Of a stretch of 36,209 nucleotides of DNA, positions 25,501-32,127 are shown in pieces. Where the stretch lies: IMG/VR virus record IMGVR_UViG_3300025769_000031, positions 1 to 36,209 of that record. One strand, 5' to 3'. The position numbers were made by a program, and so were the translations under genes. Within the stretch, counting starts at the first letter, position 1, and the number at the start of each line of letters is the position of its first letter. Below the pieces are notes generated by a model. The model made no database searches, had not been told where the DNA came from, and saw nothing but the letters and a program-made list of their open reading frames with translations. Origin of the DNA: a virus.

Positions 25501-27424
25501 AGACACACAACCACAAGAAATAGCTTTTAACACTGACGGCACGAAAATGTTCATTGTCGGTTTTACTGGTCAAGATGTAAACGAGTACGCTTTAACTACA
25601 GGTTTTGATGTGTCTACAGCTTCTTTTACTGATGCTTTTTCAGTGGCGGGGCAAGACACTGTACCAATGGGTCTAGCCTTCAACACAAACGGCACGAAAA
25701 TGTTTATTTCAGGCTCTACAAACGATGCTGTTTATGAATACAACTTGTCCACAGGGTTTGACATATCTACGGCTAGTTTTGTAGATAGTTTTTCTGTATC
25801 AGCACAAATGACAAATCCAAGAGGACTAGCTTTTAGTTCCGATGGGACAAAAATGTTTGTTGTTGATCTTACGAGCGACGATGTAAACGAGTACGCTTTA
25901 ACCACTGGATTTGACGTGTCTACTGCATCTTTTACTGATAGCTTTAGCGTTTCTTCTCAAGATACAAACCCAAATGCTTTAGCATTTAGCTCTGATGGAA
26001 CTAAGATGTTTGTTGTTGGTGGTACTGGAGATGATGTAAATGAGTATTCTATAGGTACACTAGTAACCCCAACAGGCTACCACCCAGTACACACCACAGC
26101 CTCAACAGACACTACCTACTGGACTGACATCAACTCAATGACAGCAGACCAAGCCGCAGGTGACGGTAACGTCTACTACGCTATCTCTACAGACGACAGA
26201 ACAACGTGGACTGTTATTGATAACACAGAAGGCGAGAGAGACATTGTCAGAAACAACGGTGGTACTTGGCAGTACAACTCTAACGGCACATACGCTTCAG
26301 AGACTTGGGTAAACGGCACGACTAACACAGAGTTAGCTACGTTGGCTGAGGCTATGGAGGGTGCTAGTAGAACGATTAATCAGTTTGATATATCAACTGC
26401 TGTTTACTCTCAGAACTTTTCTATATCAGCCCAAGAAACACAACCAAATGGAATAGCATTTAACACCAACGGCACGAAAATGTTTGTCGTTGGCGCTACT
26501 GGAGATGACGTAAACGAGTACACACTAAGTACAGGCTTTGAAGTATCAACGGCAAGTTTTGTAGATAGCTTTAGTGTTGCTGCTCAAGAGACAAATCCAT
26601 TTGGAATTGCATTTAATTCTGACGGTACAAAGATGTTTATAGTTGGAGGAAACAGCAATACCGCTTACGAGTATACACTGTCTGCGGGCTTTGACATTTC
26701 AACGGCAACATACTCTCAAGCGTTTTCTGTTGCTTCCCAAGATACATACTGTCAAGGAATAGCTTTTAATGCTACTGGTACAAAGATGTTTATTGTTGGG
26801 TCGGTCGGAGATTCGGTTTATCAATACACGTTAAGCGCAGGATTTGACCTTTCTACGGCTAGTTATGATTCCGTAAGTTTTAGTGTTGCTTCACAAGATA
26901 CATCTCCATCAGACATAGTATTTAACACTGACGGCACTAAGATGTTTATTGTCGGTGACACAGGAGATGACATAAACGAGTATGCTCTATCTACAGGTTT
27001 TGACGTTTCTACAGCATCTTATTCACAAAATTTTTCTATAGCATCTCAAGACACAGCTCCAAGAGGAATAACATTTAATCCAGATGGCAGTAAAATGTTT
27101 ATTGTTGGTGCAATTAATGCTGCAGTGTATGAGTACAGCGTAGGAACACCAGTCTACATAAACCAAATGGACAAAGCTCAACTAGACGCTGTTACAGACC
27201 CGAACCACATAGCCCTTGGTAACGATCTTGATCTATCCATTATCTTCAACATGACCAGTGGAACTGTAGTGCCTTCATCGGACGGTGTAGCAATTAACTA
27301 CGATGCTAACGTGTTGAACAAAGGCGCTGTCTTGGGTACTGATTATGACTTTGATGCTCCTGCTCCAAACAAGGTAAGGATTACAGCCTTGGCAGGGAAT
27401 AACCTGAAGGTTAGGGTTGTTTAA
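22574..27424 (+). CDS. Tail fibre or receptor-binding protein with propeller-type repeats
   Basis: The 1,616-residue protein has an N-terminal virion-attachment domain (residues 1-95; GKLYFYESGTTTPKTTYAD). Two or three chitin-binding-like WNAGISYKEGSVVTYDGEQY modules follow (about 130-230), then an Ala/Ser/Thr/Glu collar (about 235-419) and a FDDRYLGEKASDP linker. Three blocks of roughly 50-residue repeats come next (about 623-833, 905-1163, 1268-1526), then a C-terminal domain of about 90 residues. Each repeat contains F-D-x-S-T-A-S/T and a D-G-T-K-M-F-[VI]-V-G strand, the pattern of beta-propeller blades. It should form trimeric fibres that bind host surface glycans. No catalytic tailspike motif is seen. 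AGGAAA precedes the ATG. Confidence 0.88.
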   Translation: MARFGDFDQYLDDAGDPLVQGKLYFYESGTTTPKTTYADINNSIPNTNPVLLSAAGRQPNIFFDGVAKVILTDNNDVQIAVRDPAGETGTDFGDAWVATKIYSALDVVLGSDGIYYRSLVNGNQNNNPVTSTGYWTLLYSIEWNAGISYKEGSVVTYDGEQYQSLTNSNLNNNPSTSPSNWTLLSFAWISTATYADNQNAVGSDGILYTSQQAANTGNDPTNAANRPTYWVGTSADAAASAAAAAASETAAAASEAAAAASETAAAASETAAAASETAAASSASAASTSATNAASSASAASTSETNAAASETAAAASASAASTSETNAAASASAASTSETNAAASETAAAASETAAAASESAAATSETNAASSASAASTSATNASTSETNAASSATAAASSATAAAGSATAAAGSATDAADKYDEFDDRYLGEKASDPTLDNDGNALITGALYFNTSTTAMKVYTGSVWQDVAPVATSVTLSQVTDFPSQSGQSGKYLSTNGTTPSWETLTTDPTLGTLTKTFTTGESSTINLSSSVLAPVVSVTKEVPQSGVTNNSWDVNSTTENYTRLDSAYDTTLDFLSTPSALSGYTSGNTLSTTSQEPSNAQGLHLSSNGLNLIITGITADEVYQYSLSTAWDLSTASYVASVSVAAKDTTPYGCSYGDSGNKLYVCGGSQKAHEYNLSTPYDVSTATFVQSFTPAWTANVRNITFKPDGTKMYLTNGSDNYHYQYTLSTPWDLSTASYDSISGTGVGSAQYGITFNDDGLTAYTSSINEVYKYTLSTAWDISTLSYTSESKGIGSTSSKTFFSPVNNDIYVLLYDTGVVQYDSNSTESLALGTGSFASADVGKTIEANSGEFVLTATDGSYVESTAPTSYAQVASGSWEMYGVVYNAADGDLELSSTTINTFDVSTAVYSQSFSVAAQDTGPVGLAFNTDGTKMFVVGGVGDDVYEYVLTTGFDVSTASYNSVSFDVSAQDTQPQEIAFNTDGTKMFIVGFTGQDVNEYALTTGFDVSTASFTDAFSVAGQDTVPMGLAFNTNGTKMFISGSTNDAVYEYNLSTGFDISTASFVDSFSVSAQMTNPRGLAFSSDGTKMFVVDLTSDDVNEYALTTGFDVSTASFTDSFSVSSQDTNPNALAFSSDGTKMFVVGGTGDDVNEYSIGTLVTPTGYHPVHTTASTDTTYWTDINSMTADQAAGDGNVYYAISTDDRTTWTVIDNTEGERDIVRNNGGTWQYNSNGTYASETWVNGTTNTELATLAEAMEGASRTINQFDISTAVYSQNFSISAQETQPNGIAFNTNGTKMFVVGATGDDVNEYTLSTGFEVSTASFVDSFSVAAQETNPFGIAFNSDGTKMFIVGGNSNTAYEYTLSAGFDISTATYSQAFSVASQDTYCQGIAFNATGTKMFIVGSVGDSVYQYTLSAGFDLSTASYDSVSFSVASQDTSPSDIVFNTDGTKMFIVGDTGDDINEYALSTGFDVSTASYSQNFSIASQDTAPRGITFNPDGSKMFIVGAINAAVYEYSVGTPVYINQMDKAQLDAVTDPNHIALGNDLDLSIIFNMTSGTVVPSSDGVAINYDANVLNKGAVLGTDYDFDAPAPNKVRITALAGNNLKVRVV
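23277..23830 (+). repeat. Ala/Ser-rich heptad-like repeat inside the fibre gene
   Basis: The codons encode about 185 residues made almost only of A, S, E and T, in units such as AASETAAAAS and ASTSETNAAS. Similar repeats occur in the shafts of other phage fibres, probably as trimeric coiled coils. The GC-rich repeats also produce long spurious reading frames on both strands (23130-23867 plus, 23257-23718 minus). They are a likely site of unequal recombination. Confidence 0.9.
24449..27147 (+). repeat. Tandem propeller-blade repeats in three blocks
   Basis: Block A (24449-25075) has four or five diverged blades with WDLSTASY-type starts. Block B (25288-26057) has five close blades. Block C (26380-27147) has five close blades. 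Spacers of about 70 and 105 residues separate them. The unit is about 150 bases. Some units are nearly identical in DNA, for example GATGTAAACGAGTACGCTTT at 25576 and at 25879. Confidence 0.85.
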
Positions 27425-28611
27425 TGAGTCTAGTAGACTACGCCAAGACAGAACGTCAGAGAGAAATACTGGACGTATGGGAAAACTGCGGACGCAATAG
27501 TGCTAATGCAGCGCATCGTTTAGGTATTACGACTTCTACATTACGACATCATGTCTCTGCTGTTAAAAACTTTGCTGCCGCTTCTGGGTATTCTGATAAC
27601 TGGGATGCGACTCGTCACGTTCCTGAAGGTGAGATAGTCATTGGTCGGTCTATCTACACTCAGGACGATGAAGGCAACAAGGCTTGGTTGAAGACGAAGA
27701 GGACAATGACCGAGGCTGAGCGAGACAAGGCTCTGCAAGGTTTTGTTGATGGTCTTACCAAAGGTCTTCCGCAGTACAAGCCGAAGGCTAAGCCGAAGAC
27801 TAAGAAGTTTGACCCTGATCTACTTCCTACTATCGTAATAGGCGACGCACACTTTGGCATGAGGGCTGATTCTCGTGAGACTAAGGAGCAGGATTACGAC
27901 ACTAAGATAGCAGCACAGTCTCATCTTGAGGGGATTTCTTACTTGGTAAGCGTATCTACGCCATCTCAGCATAGTCTCTTAGTAAACGTGGGCGATTTTA
28001 TACACGCTAACGGCTCGGCAGGAACTACCTTTGGCGGCACTCGATTAGACGTAGATACCCGCATTGAGGTGGTACTAGAAACAGCGGCGCAGACGTTTGT
28101 CTTCGCTATTGAGAAAATGTTATCTAAACATAAAAACGTCAGTGTGATTATGGCTCGTGGTAACCATGATTCAGATACAGCTATTGCTCTGGCTTTGATT
28201 TTGAAGTTTTATTACGCGAAAGAGCCAAGGGTTAATATCTTAGAGCCTCATGGTTTTTTCCACACTCTACAGTTTGGCAAGAACCTCATAGCTGTACACC
28301 ACGGTGATAGGGTTAAAGCACCTAAACTGGCAGCTATCCTGCCAAGAATGCTACCAGACCAATGGTCATCTACTAACTACCGCAAATGGCTAGTAGGTCA
28401 TATCCATCATCAGAACGCGATAGAGACTGATAATGGCGTATTCGTGGAATCGTTCGGGACCTTGGCTTTTCCAGACTCTTACCATGCAAGTCATGGCTAT
28501 TCAGCATCGAGTGTTATGACGCAGATTACATTTCACCGTGACGGAGGAGAGGCGCTTCGCCACGTTTACCAAATTAGAGCTACTCGTAAAGCTCCTGACC
28601 TGACTTTATAG
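27424..28611 (+). CDS. Metallophosphoesterase with N-terminal helix-turn-helix
   Basis: Residues about 10-55 form a helix-turn-helix (NAAHRLGITTSTLRHHVSAV). From about residue 138 the calcineurin-type phosphoesterase motifs appear in order: GDAHFG (about 140), GDFIHANG (about 190), RGNHD (about 246), HHGD (about 293) and GHIHHQ (about 326). These bind two metals. Such HTH-phosphoesterases are widespread in phages and may act as nucleases or phosphatases; the substrate is unknown. The start overlaps the fibre stop (TAATG). Its position between fibre and lysis genes suggests late expression. Confidence 0.85.
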   Translation: MSLVDYAKTERQREILDVWENCGRNSANAAHRLGITTSTLRHHVSAVKNFAAASGYSDNWDATRHVPEGEIVIGRSIYTQDDEGNKAWLKTKRTMTEAERDKALQGFVDGLTKGLPQYKPKAKPKTKKFDPDLLPTIVIGDAHFGMRADSRETKEQDYDTKIAAQSHLEGISYLVSVSTPSQHSLLVNVGDFIHANGSAGTTFGGTRLDVDTRIEVVLETAAQTFVFAIEKMLSKHKNVSVIMARGNHDSDTAIALALILKFYYAKEPRVNILEPHGFFHTLQFGKNLIAVHHGDRVKAPKLAAILPRMLPDQWSSTNYRKWLVGHIHHQNAIETDNGVFVESFGTLAFPDSYHASHGYSASSVMTQITFHRDGGEALRHVYQIRATRKAPDLTL

Positions 28612-28613
28612 GT

Positions 28614-28871
28614 ATGAAGATGGAAGACCGACTACACCGAGTGGAAGCTAAAATTGACAAGCTACAGGAGGCGGTTATTTCTCTAGCTCGTGTTGAGGAG
28701 CAGTTAGTTACCGTGTTTAATCGTCAGTCTTCTATTGAATCTAAAGTAAATGGCCTAGACGACAAGGTAGATCGCTTGTCTGAAAGCGTCATTAAAGGTA
28801 AATCAGCCGAGCGTATAGTCTGGCTAGTTTTAGCAGCGGCAATCGGCGCAACCTTCAGGTATCTAGGATGA
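28614..28871 (+). CDS. Coiled-coil membrane protein of the lysis cassette
   Basis: Residues 1-60 form a heptad-patterned coiled coil (KIDKLQEAVISLARVEEQLV and DKVDRLSESVIKG), and residues about 68-82 form one membrane segment (VWLVLAAAIGATF). This layout matches XhlA-like lysis accessories, which anchor by a C-terminal membrane helix. It could aid the holin or form the pore itself. Placed directly before the holin-like and lysozyme genes. ATGA overlap with the next gene. Confidence 0.65.
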   Translation: MKMEDRLHRVEAKIDKLQEAVISLARVEEQLVTVFNRQSSIESKVNGLDDKVDRLSESVIKGKSAERIVWLVLAAAIGATFRYLG

Positions 28872-29053
28872 CCACAATCGAGTTTCCAGATGTACGGAAT
28901 GACCGTTTAACAGAGGAAGCGTTAGACCGTTTAGGTGAGTGGGTTGATCATTATATTGAGCTAGGCGTTAATCAGATTACGATTATCGGCCTGCTAGACA
29001 TCTATAAAACCTCCATATCATATAACTTACTGGAAGACGTAGAAGATGATTAA
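28868..29053 (+). CDS. Hypothetical lysis-region protein, 61 residues
   Basis: The gene begins in an ATGA overlap and ends eight bases inside the holin-like gene, so it is certainly part of the cassette. It is acidic and helical (LTEEALDRLGEWVDHYIELG, then ITIIGLLDIYKTS). The ITIIGLLD run is hydrophobic but short for a membrane helix. No family recognised; no cysteine or lipobox is present, so it is not an obvious spanin. Confidence 0.7.
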   Translation: MTTIEFPDVRNDRLTEEALDRLGEWVDHYIELGVNQITIIGLLDIYKTSISYNLLEDVEDD

Positions 29054-29300
29054 GAAGGCAAAGGCGGCTATCACGCTATTACAGAAAGGCAAGGCAGTTA
29101 CAGACCCAGCCAAGTGGAAAAGCCGTCAGATCACCGCTACGGCGCTCACAGGTGCTATTTGGGCAGCTATTCAGGCGGCAGAGGCGTTTGGTTATGCGTT
29201 ACCAATGGATGAGGCTACCGTTGATTCTGTTGCTGTTGGGATTCTTGCTGCTGTCAACTGGGTGCTCACACTATCAACATCTGAGAAGGTCGGGGTGTAG
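29046..29300 (+). CDS. Putative holin
   Basis: A basic N terminus (about residues 1-28, many K/R) is followed by two hydrophobic helices, about 30-52 (ATALTGAIWAAIQAAEAFGY) and about 61-78 (VAVGILAAVNWVLTLS), with an acidic turn between. An 84-residue protein with this layout directly before a lysozyme is a typical small holin, which opens the inner membrane to release the lysozyme. The assignment rests on topology and context only. The downstream 100 bases (29301-29399) hold no gene that I can support. Confidence 0.65.
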   Translation: MIKKAKAAITLLQKGKAVTDPAKWKSRQITATALTGAIWAAIQAAEAFGYALPMDEATVDSVAVGILAAVNWVLTLSTSEKVGV

Positions 29301-29399
29301 TCTTGGTATCAAACCTGTTATAGTCAACCCGCATTGGGTACACGTTGTGCCTAATATCTATGGCGTAGAAGCCATATTACTGACTATGGAGTGCAAGAT

Positions 29400-29663
29400 A
29401 TGAACATACTGACTTATCTTAGCTGGGTCCGAAAGCTTTGGAGTACGGCTGTAGAAATAATTAAGCTAATTGAGGAAACCATTCCTGATGATGGAGCAGG
29501 CAAAGAAAAGCTGGCTGCATTTGATGTTATGCTTAAAGCGGCTATTGAAAAGGCTGACGATATTGACGAGTCTTTTGATAAGCTCCGTCCTGTGGGGCAT
29601 GATATTGCTGCTGCTGTCGTTACTTTGTTTAATGCCACTGGTATTTTTAAGCGATCTCAATAA
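29400..29663 (+). CDS. Hypothetical lysis-region protein, 87 residues
   Basis: ATG 29400 is chosen because GGAG (29388-29391) lies eight bases before it; the GTG at 29391 overlaps that site. The product is a soluble helical protein with an amphipathic N terminus (MNILTYLSWVRKLWSTAVEI) and ends with AAAVVTLFNATGIFKRSQ, a pattern I have seen in small phage proteins of unknown role. It sits two bases before the lysozyme gene. Regulation or support of lysis is possible but unproven. Confidence 0.7.
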   Translation: MNILTYLSWVRKLWSTAVEIIKLIEETIPDDGAGKEKLAAFDVMLKAAIEKADDIDESFDKLRPVGHDIAAAVVTLFNATGIFKRSQ

Positions 29664-29665
29664 CG

Positions 29666-30082
29666 ATGAATAGGCTGCATCGCCTGATAATCAGGCACGA
29701 AGGCTTTGAGCAAAAGCCTTATAAGGACGTTTTGACTGGTGATATTACCATTGGCGTGGGGAGAAATCTGAGCTCCATTGGGTTGAGCCATGACGAAGTT
29801 ATGTATCTGTTAGATAGCGATATTGGTCGTTGCGACAGAGAATTACAGTATCACTTCAAATGGTACTTAGAGCTGGGCAGGGTCCGTCAAGACGCAATGA
29901 TTAACCTTTGCTTTAATCTAGGTATGACAAAATTGAAGTCTTTCAAACGTGCGCTGGCTTCAATGGGCGATCATGACTTTGAGGCGGCTGCGGATCATTT
30001 CCTTGATTCAAAGTGGGCAGATCAGGTTGGCCAACGGGCAGAGGACGTTGCTTACATGATCCGTTCTGGAAAGTATCCATAA
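29666..30082 (+). CDS. T4-type lysozyme (GH24 endolysin)
   Basis: The 138-residue protein has the catalytic motif of T4-type lysozymes, HEGFEQKPYKD...TIGVGRN: Glu12, Asp21 and Thr28, one residue longer between Asp and Thr than in T4. The later segments RQDAMINLCFNLGMTKLKSF and LDSKWADQVGQRAEDVAYMI are typical of the C-terminal lobe. It cuts peptidoglycan glycan strands. There is no signal or SAR segment, so export must rely on the holin. The ribosome site is weak. Confidence 0.92.
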   Translation: MNRLHRLIIRHEGFEQKPYKDVLTGDITIGVGRNLSSIGLSHDEVMYLLDSDIGRCDRELQYHFKWYLELGRVRQDAMINLCFNLGMTKLKSFKRALASMGDHDFEAAADHFLDSKWADQVGQRAEDVAYMIRSGKYP

Positions 30083-30088
30083 AAGAAA

Positions 30089-30119
30089 GCCCCTAGCCGG
30101 CGGGAGTCCAGCTAGGGGC
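30089..30119. terminator. Strong hairpin after lysozyme gene
   Basis: GCCCCTAGC (30089-30097) pairs perfectly with GCTAGGGGC (30111-30119) and GG/CC pairs extend it. On the plus strand no T-run follows, so termination there may be inefficient or rely on other factors. On the minus strand the stem is followed by TTTCTTTT, so it may stop antisense transcription entering the lysozyme gene. Confidence 0.6.
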
Positions 30120-30122
30120 GAT

Positions 30123-30152
30123 CTAGTGGCTACTGACGGAGAAGTCCACTAG
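30123..30152 (+). promoter_or_regulatory. Hairpin displaying GACGGAGA in its loop, no gene behind it
   Basis: CTAGTGG (30123-30129) pairs with CCACTAG (30146-30152); ACT and AGT inside add three pairs past a two-base bulge, leaving exactly GACGGAGA as the loop. GACGGAG is the ribosome site of six genes elsewhere in this genome, but here no start codon follows. The loop also fits the ANGGA pattern that CsrA/RsmA proteins bind in hairpin loops. Its function is unknown. Confidence 0.55.
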
Positions 30153-30178
30153 CTGTAGTATATCTAATTATTTTTAAC

Positions 30179-30237
30179 TTTTGTCATCTATTTTGCTTGA
30201 TTACCCCTATGCTGGGGTCTATACTGTCATCTCTTTT
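30179..30237 (+). promoter_or_regulatory. Promoter and putative operators of the recombination operon
   Basis: TTGATT (30197-30202) and TATACT (30220-30225) are 17 bases apart. TTTTGTCAT (30179-30187) lies nine bases upstream of the -35, as at the two other early promoters. The near-identical direct repeats TGTCATCTATTTT (30182-30194) and TGTCATCTCTTTT (30225-30237) flank the promoter, and an ACCCC-N6-GGGGT palindrome fills the spacer (30203-30218). It would drive the Erf operon; the palindrome and repeats look like regulator sites. Confidence 0.65.
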
Positions 30238-30257
30238 AACTGACGGAGATTAAAAAG

Positions 30258-30884
30258 ATGACTCAACGCACCATTTTTAAGGCGCTCAGCGCTGTCCAGT
30301 CCGATCTATCTAAAGTCGGAATCGGTAAAAACCAAGAGAATAGTCACCAAGGCTATAAGTTCCGTGGTATCGACGACGTGCTTAACACACTGGCTCCGAT
30401 CATCGCTGAGCACGGCGTTCTCATTATTCCTAATGTATTGAATAAAGACATAAAGACCATCAAAACTTCTCGTGGCGGTATTGCGTCGCACGTCATACTT
30501 GAGGTCGGCTTTGTCTTATACGATCAGGAGGGAGACTCTATCTGCCACACTGCCTACGGCGAGGCTATTGATACCAGTGATAAAGCTGTTAATAAGGCTA
30601 TGACCGCTGCGTATAAATACTTTCTGTTCCAAGCCTTCTGTATCCCTATTGACGGCGTAGAAGATGCCGACAGCCAGCAACTAGAGCAGGCAGAATCAGA
30701 GCCCGAGCTAGTAACGGCTGAAACTTTGTCGCAGATTATTTCTCTGTGCGAAGAGGTTGGCCAAGATATTCAAGCTTACGTTGATTGGGCCAAGGTTTCT
30801 GAAACTAAACTAATCCCGCAAGAAAAAGCATTACGCATTGTCGGTAACCTAAAGAGAAAGAAAGAGGCTCAAAATGAAGGGTAG
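30258..30884 (+). CDS. erf: ERF-family single-strand annealing recombinase
   Basis: The motif QGYKFRGIDDVLNTLAPIIA (about residues 31-50) and the later GEAIDTSDKAVNKAMTAAYKYFL are diagnostic for ERF annealases, including P22 Erf. These ring-forming proteins anneal complementary single strands and, in P22-like phages, circularise or concatenate DNA. The protein has 208 residues with a charged C terminus. GACGGAG (30242-30248) is nine bases before the ATG. Together with the YqaJ-type exonuclease two genes on, it makes a two-component recombination system. Confidence 0.93.
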   Translation: MTQRTIFKALSAVQSDLSKVGIGKNQENSHQGYKFRGIDDVLNTLAPIIAEHGVLIIPNVLNKDIKTIKTSRGGIASHVILEVGFVLYDQEGDSICHTAYGEAIDTSDKAVNKAMTAAYKYFLFQAFCIPIDGVEDADSQQLEQAESEPELVTAETLSQIISLCEEVGQDIQAYVDWAKVSETKLIPQEKALRIVGNLKRKKEAQNEG

Positions 30885-31014
30885 CCATTACGTTTGCGAG
30901 TTATGCCGAGAGCGAAGCTCAAATAAGGAGAGCATATGTTCTCCTTGTTTGGTTTTCTTTAAACACGCACTATCTCTATGGATCAAGGGGGCCCCAAGTG
31001 CCAAGAATAATTGA
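30874..31014 (+). CDS. Double-CxxC zinc-ribbon microprotein, 46 residues
   Basis: ATG 30874 to TGA 31014 overlaps the Erf end by 11 bases and the exonuclease start by 17, and fills what would otherwise be a 113-base gap. AGAGG precedes it. The sequence begins MKGSHYVCELCRERSSNKES and has a second pair in ICSPC, so four cysteines in C-x2-C-x10-C-x2-C spacing could bind zinc. The hydrophobic C-terminal half (CLVFFKHALSLWI) is unusual for a soluble zinc ribbon. It may bind DNA or a partner; function unknown. Confidence 0.6.
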   Translation: MKGSHYVCELCRERSSNKESICSPCLVFFKHALSLWIKGAPSAKNN

Positions 31015-31600
31015 TTGCATTCAGGGCAGCGACGATTGGCTCGCACAGCGTTGCGGCGTAATTACTGCTAGTAACTTCAGCAAGGTATTTACTGGCACTG
31101 GTAAAGCTTCTACTCAAGCCGACGCCCTTATCAACACACTGGTTGCTGAGCGCATTACTGGAAAGCCTACAGAAACTTTTAAATCTGACGCCATGCAGCG
31201 CGGCAATGATCTTGAGCCCGAGGCTAGGGATATGTTTGAGCTGGAGACAGGCTTGCTTACTGAACAGGTTGGCCTGATCAAGATGGACGACTATGAAATA
31301 GGCTGCTCGCCTGACGCATTAATCATAGGAGAGGACTGCGGATTGGAAATTAAGTGTCCTTCCGCGTCAACCATGATAGCATACAAAAGGTCTGGCACTC
31401 TGCCGTCTGCATACGTTCAACAGGTCCAAGGTTGTATGCTCGTGACGGGAAGATCTAGCTGGTGGTTCTACGCTTACCATCCTGATATGAGCCCATTTGT
31501 TTTACACGTCAAGCGGGACGATAAACTGCTGGCCGCAGCGGAAGAACTGCTAATAGAAACTGCAATTAAAATTAATGAACTGACGGAGACGTTAAAATGA
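30998..31600 (+). CDS. YqaJ-type viral recombinase (lambda-exonuclease-like nuclease)
   Basis: GTG 30998 has AAGGGGG just upstream. The sequence QGSDDWLAQRCGVITASNFS and AMQRGNDLEPEARDMF, followed by the catalytic GCSPDALI...GLEIKCPS (Asp and Glu-x-Lys of the PD-(D/E)xK fold) and QVQGCMLVTG, are the hallmarks of YqaJ/lambda-exonuclease family enzymes. It degrades one strand of double-stranded ends, making the tails that Erf anneals. At 200 residues it is of the usual size. It ends in an ATGA overlap with the next gene. Confidence 0.93.
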   Translation: MPRIIDCIQGSDDWLAQRCGVITASNFSKVFTGTGKASTQADALINTLVAERITGKPTETFKSDAMQRGNDLEPEARDMFELETGLLTEQVGLIKMDDYEIGCSPDALIIGEDCGLEIKCPSASTMIAYKRSGTLPSAYVQQVQGCMLVTGRSSWWFYAYHPDMSPFVLHVKRDDKLLAAAEELLIETAIKINELTETLK

Positions 31601-31905
31601 GTAACTTTATTACTGTTTTTGAATTTGCGACATGGAAAAACACTGATCGCAAAAACGAAAAGGCCCCTCACACTACAGGCAGCGGCAGCTTTACCTGCCC
31701 TAAGTGCCAGTTCCATATTCCTAAAATCAGGACCAGCGCTTACACGAATAAGCCTGATCCGTCAGCGCCTAAGCGTCCATTAATCAAAGGCGACGCAAGC
31801 ATTGGATCTGATGCTCTAGCAGAGCTCTTAAACGGTCCAAGCACTGTGCCTGTTCCAGCGGTAGAGTCACCTATTGATGACTTTGACGACGACTTACCAT
31901 TTTAA
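31597..31905 (+). CDS. Small protein with SSB-like acidic C-terminal tail
   Basis: GACGGAG (31582-31588) is eight bases before the ATG. The 102-residue protein has a short N-terminal domain with one CPKC pair (34-37), a Pro/Lys-rich middle and a Pro/acidic end SPIDDFDDDLPF. The last residues DFDDDLPF nearly match the DFDDDIPF tip by which bacterial SSB proteins recruit replication and repair enzymes. I see no OB-fold sequence in the rest. It could mimic or compete with SSB, or recruit host enzymes to the YqaJ/Erf pair. This is inference from the tail. Confidence 0.7.
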   Translation: MSNFITVFEFATWKNTDRKNEKAPHTTGSGSFTCPKCQFHIPKIRTSAYTNKPDPSAPKRPLIKGDASIGSDALAELLNGPSTVPVPAVESPIDDFDDDLPF

Positions 31906-31914
31906 GGAGTGATC

Positions 31915-32127
31915 ATGGATTTTGGCAAAGCTTTGCGCGTAGCCCAATTGATCACAGGAGTTCGGTCAGCCCAGCTGGCCGAGCAGCTTGGGGTCAGCAG
32001 GCAGCAAATTCACAAGTGGCGATACAAGCCTGATGCTAGGTTGTCTTTAGTAGTTAAAATTAGCAAAGAGCTTAATATGGAGCCGCTTAGTTTTCTGGAG
32101 TTAGGTAACGATGACCGCTATAAGTAA
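31915..32127 (+). CDS. XRE-type helix-turn-helix regulator, 70 residues
   Basis: ATG 31915 follows a strong AAGGAG (31904-31909) by five bases; the GTG at 31909 overlaps that site. The N-terminal two thirds form a Cro/CI-type DNA-binding domain with SAQLAEQLGVSRQQIHKWRY as helix-turn-helix, and the rest matches a small single-domain repressor. It could bind the direct repeats or the palindrome at the operon promoter (30182-30237); that link is a hypothesis. It has no partner integrase or antirepressor that I can identify. Confidence 0.85.
   Translation: MDFGKALRVAQLITGVRSAQLAEQLGVSRQQIHKWRYKPDARLSLVVKISKELNMEPLSFLELGNDDRYK

Noticed and set aside
22574-27424. Diversity-generating retroelement acting on the fibre
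   Set aside because: There is no reverse transcriptase gene or template repeat in the window.
29152-29403. 83-residue frame overlapping the holin-like gene
   Set aside because: Its start lies inside the holin-like gene without a ribosome site and its translation lacks gene-like features; the holin-like frame is better supported.
31915-32127. Evidence of a temperate lifestyle
   Set aside because: A single XRE regulator is present, but no integrase, excisionase, CI/Cro pair or attachment site is visible.
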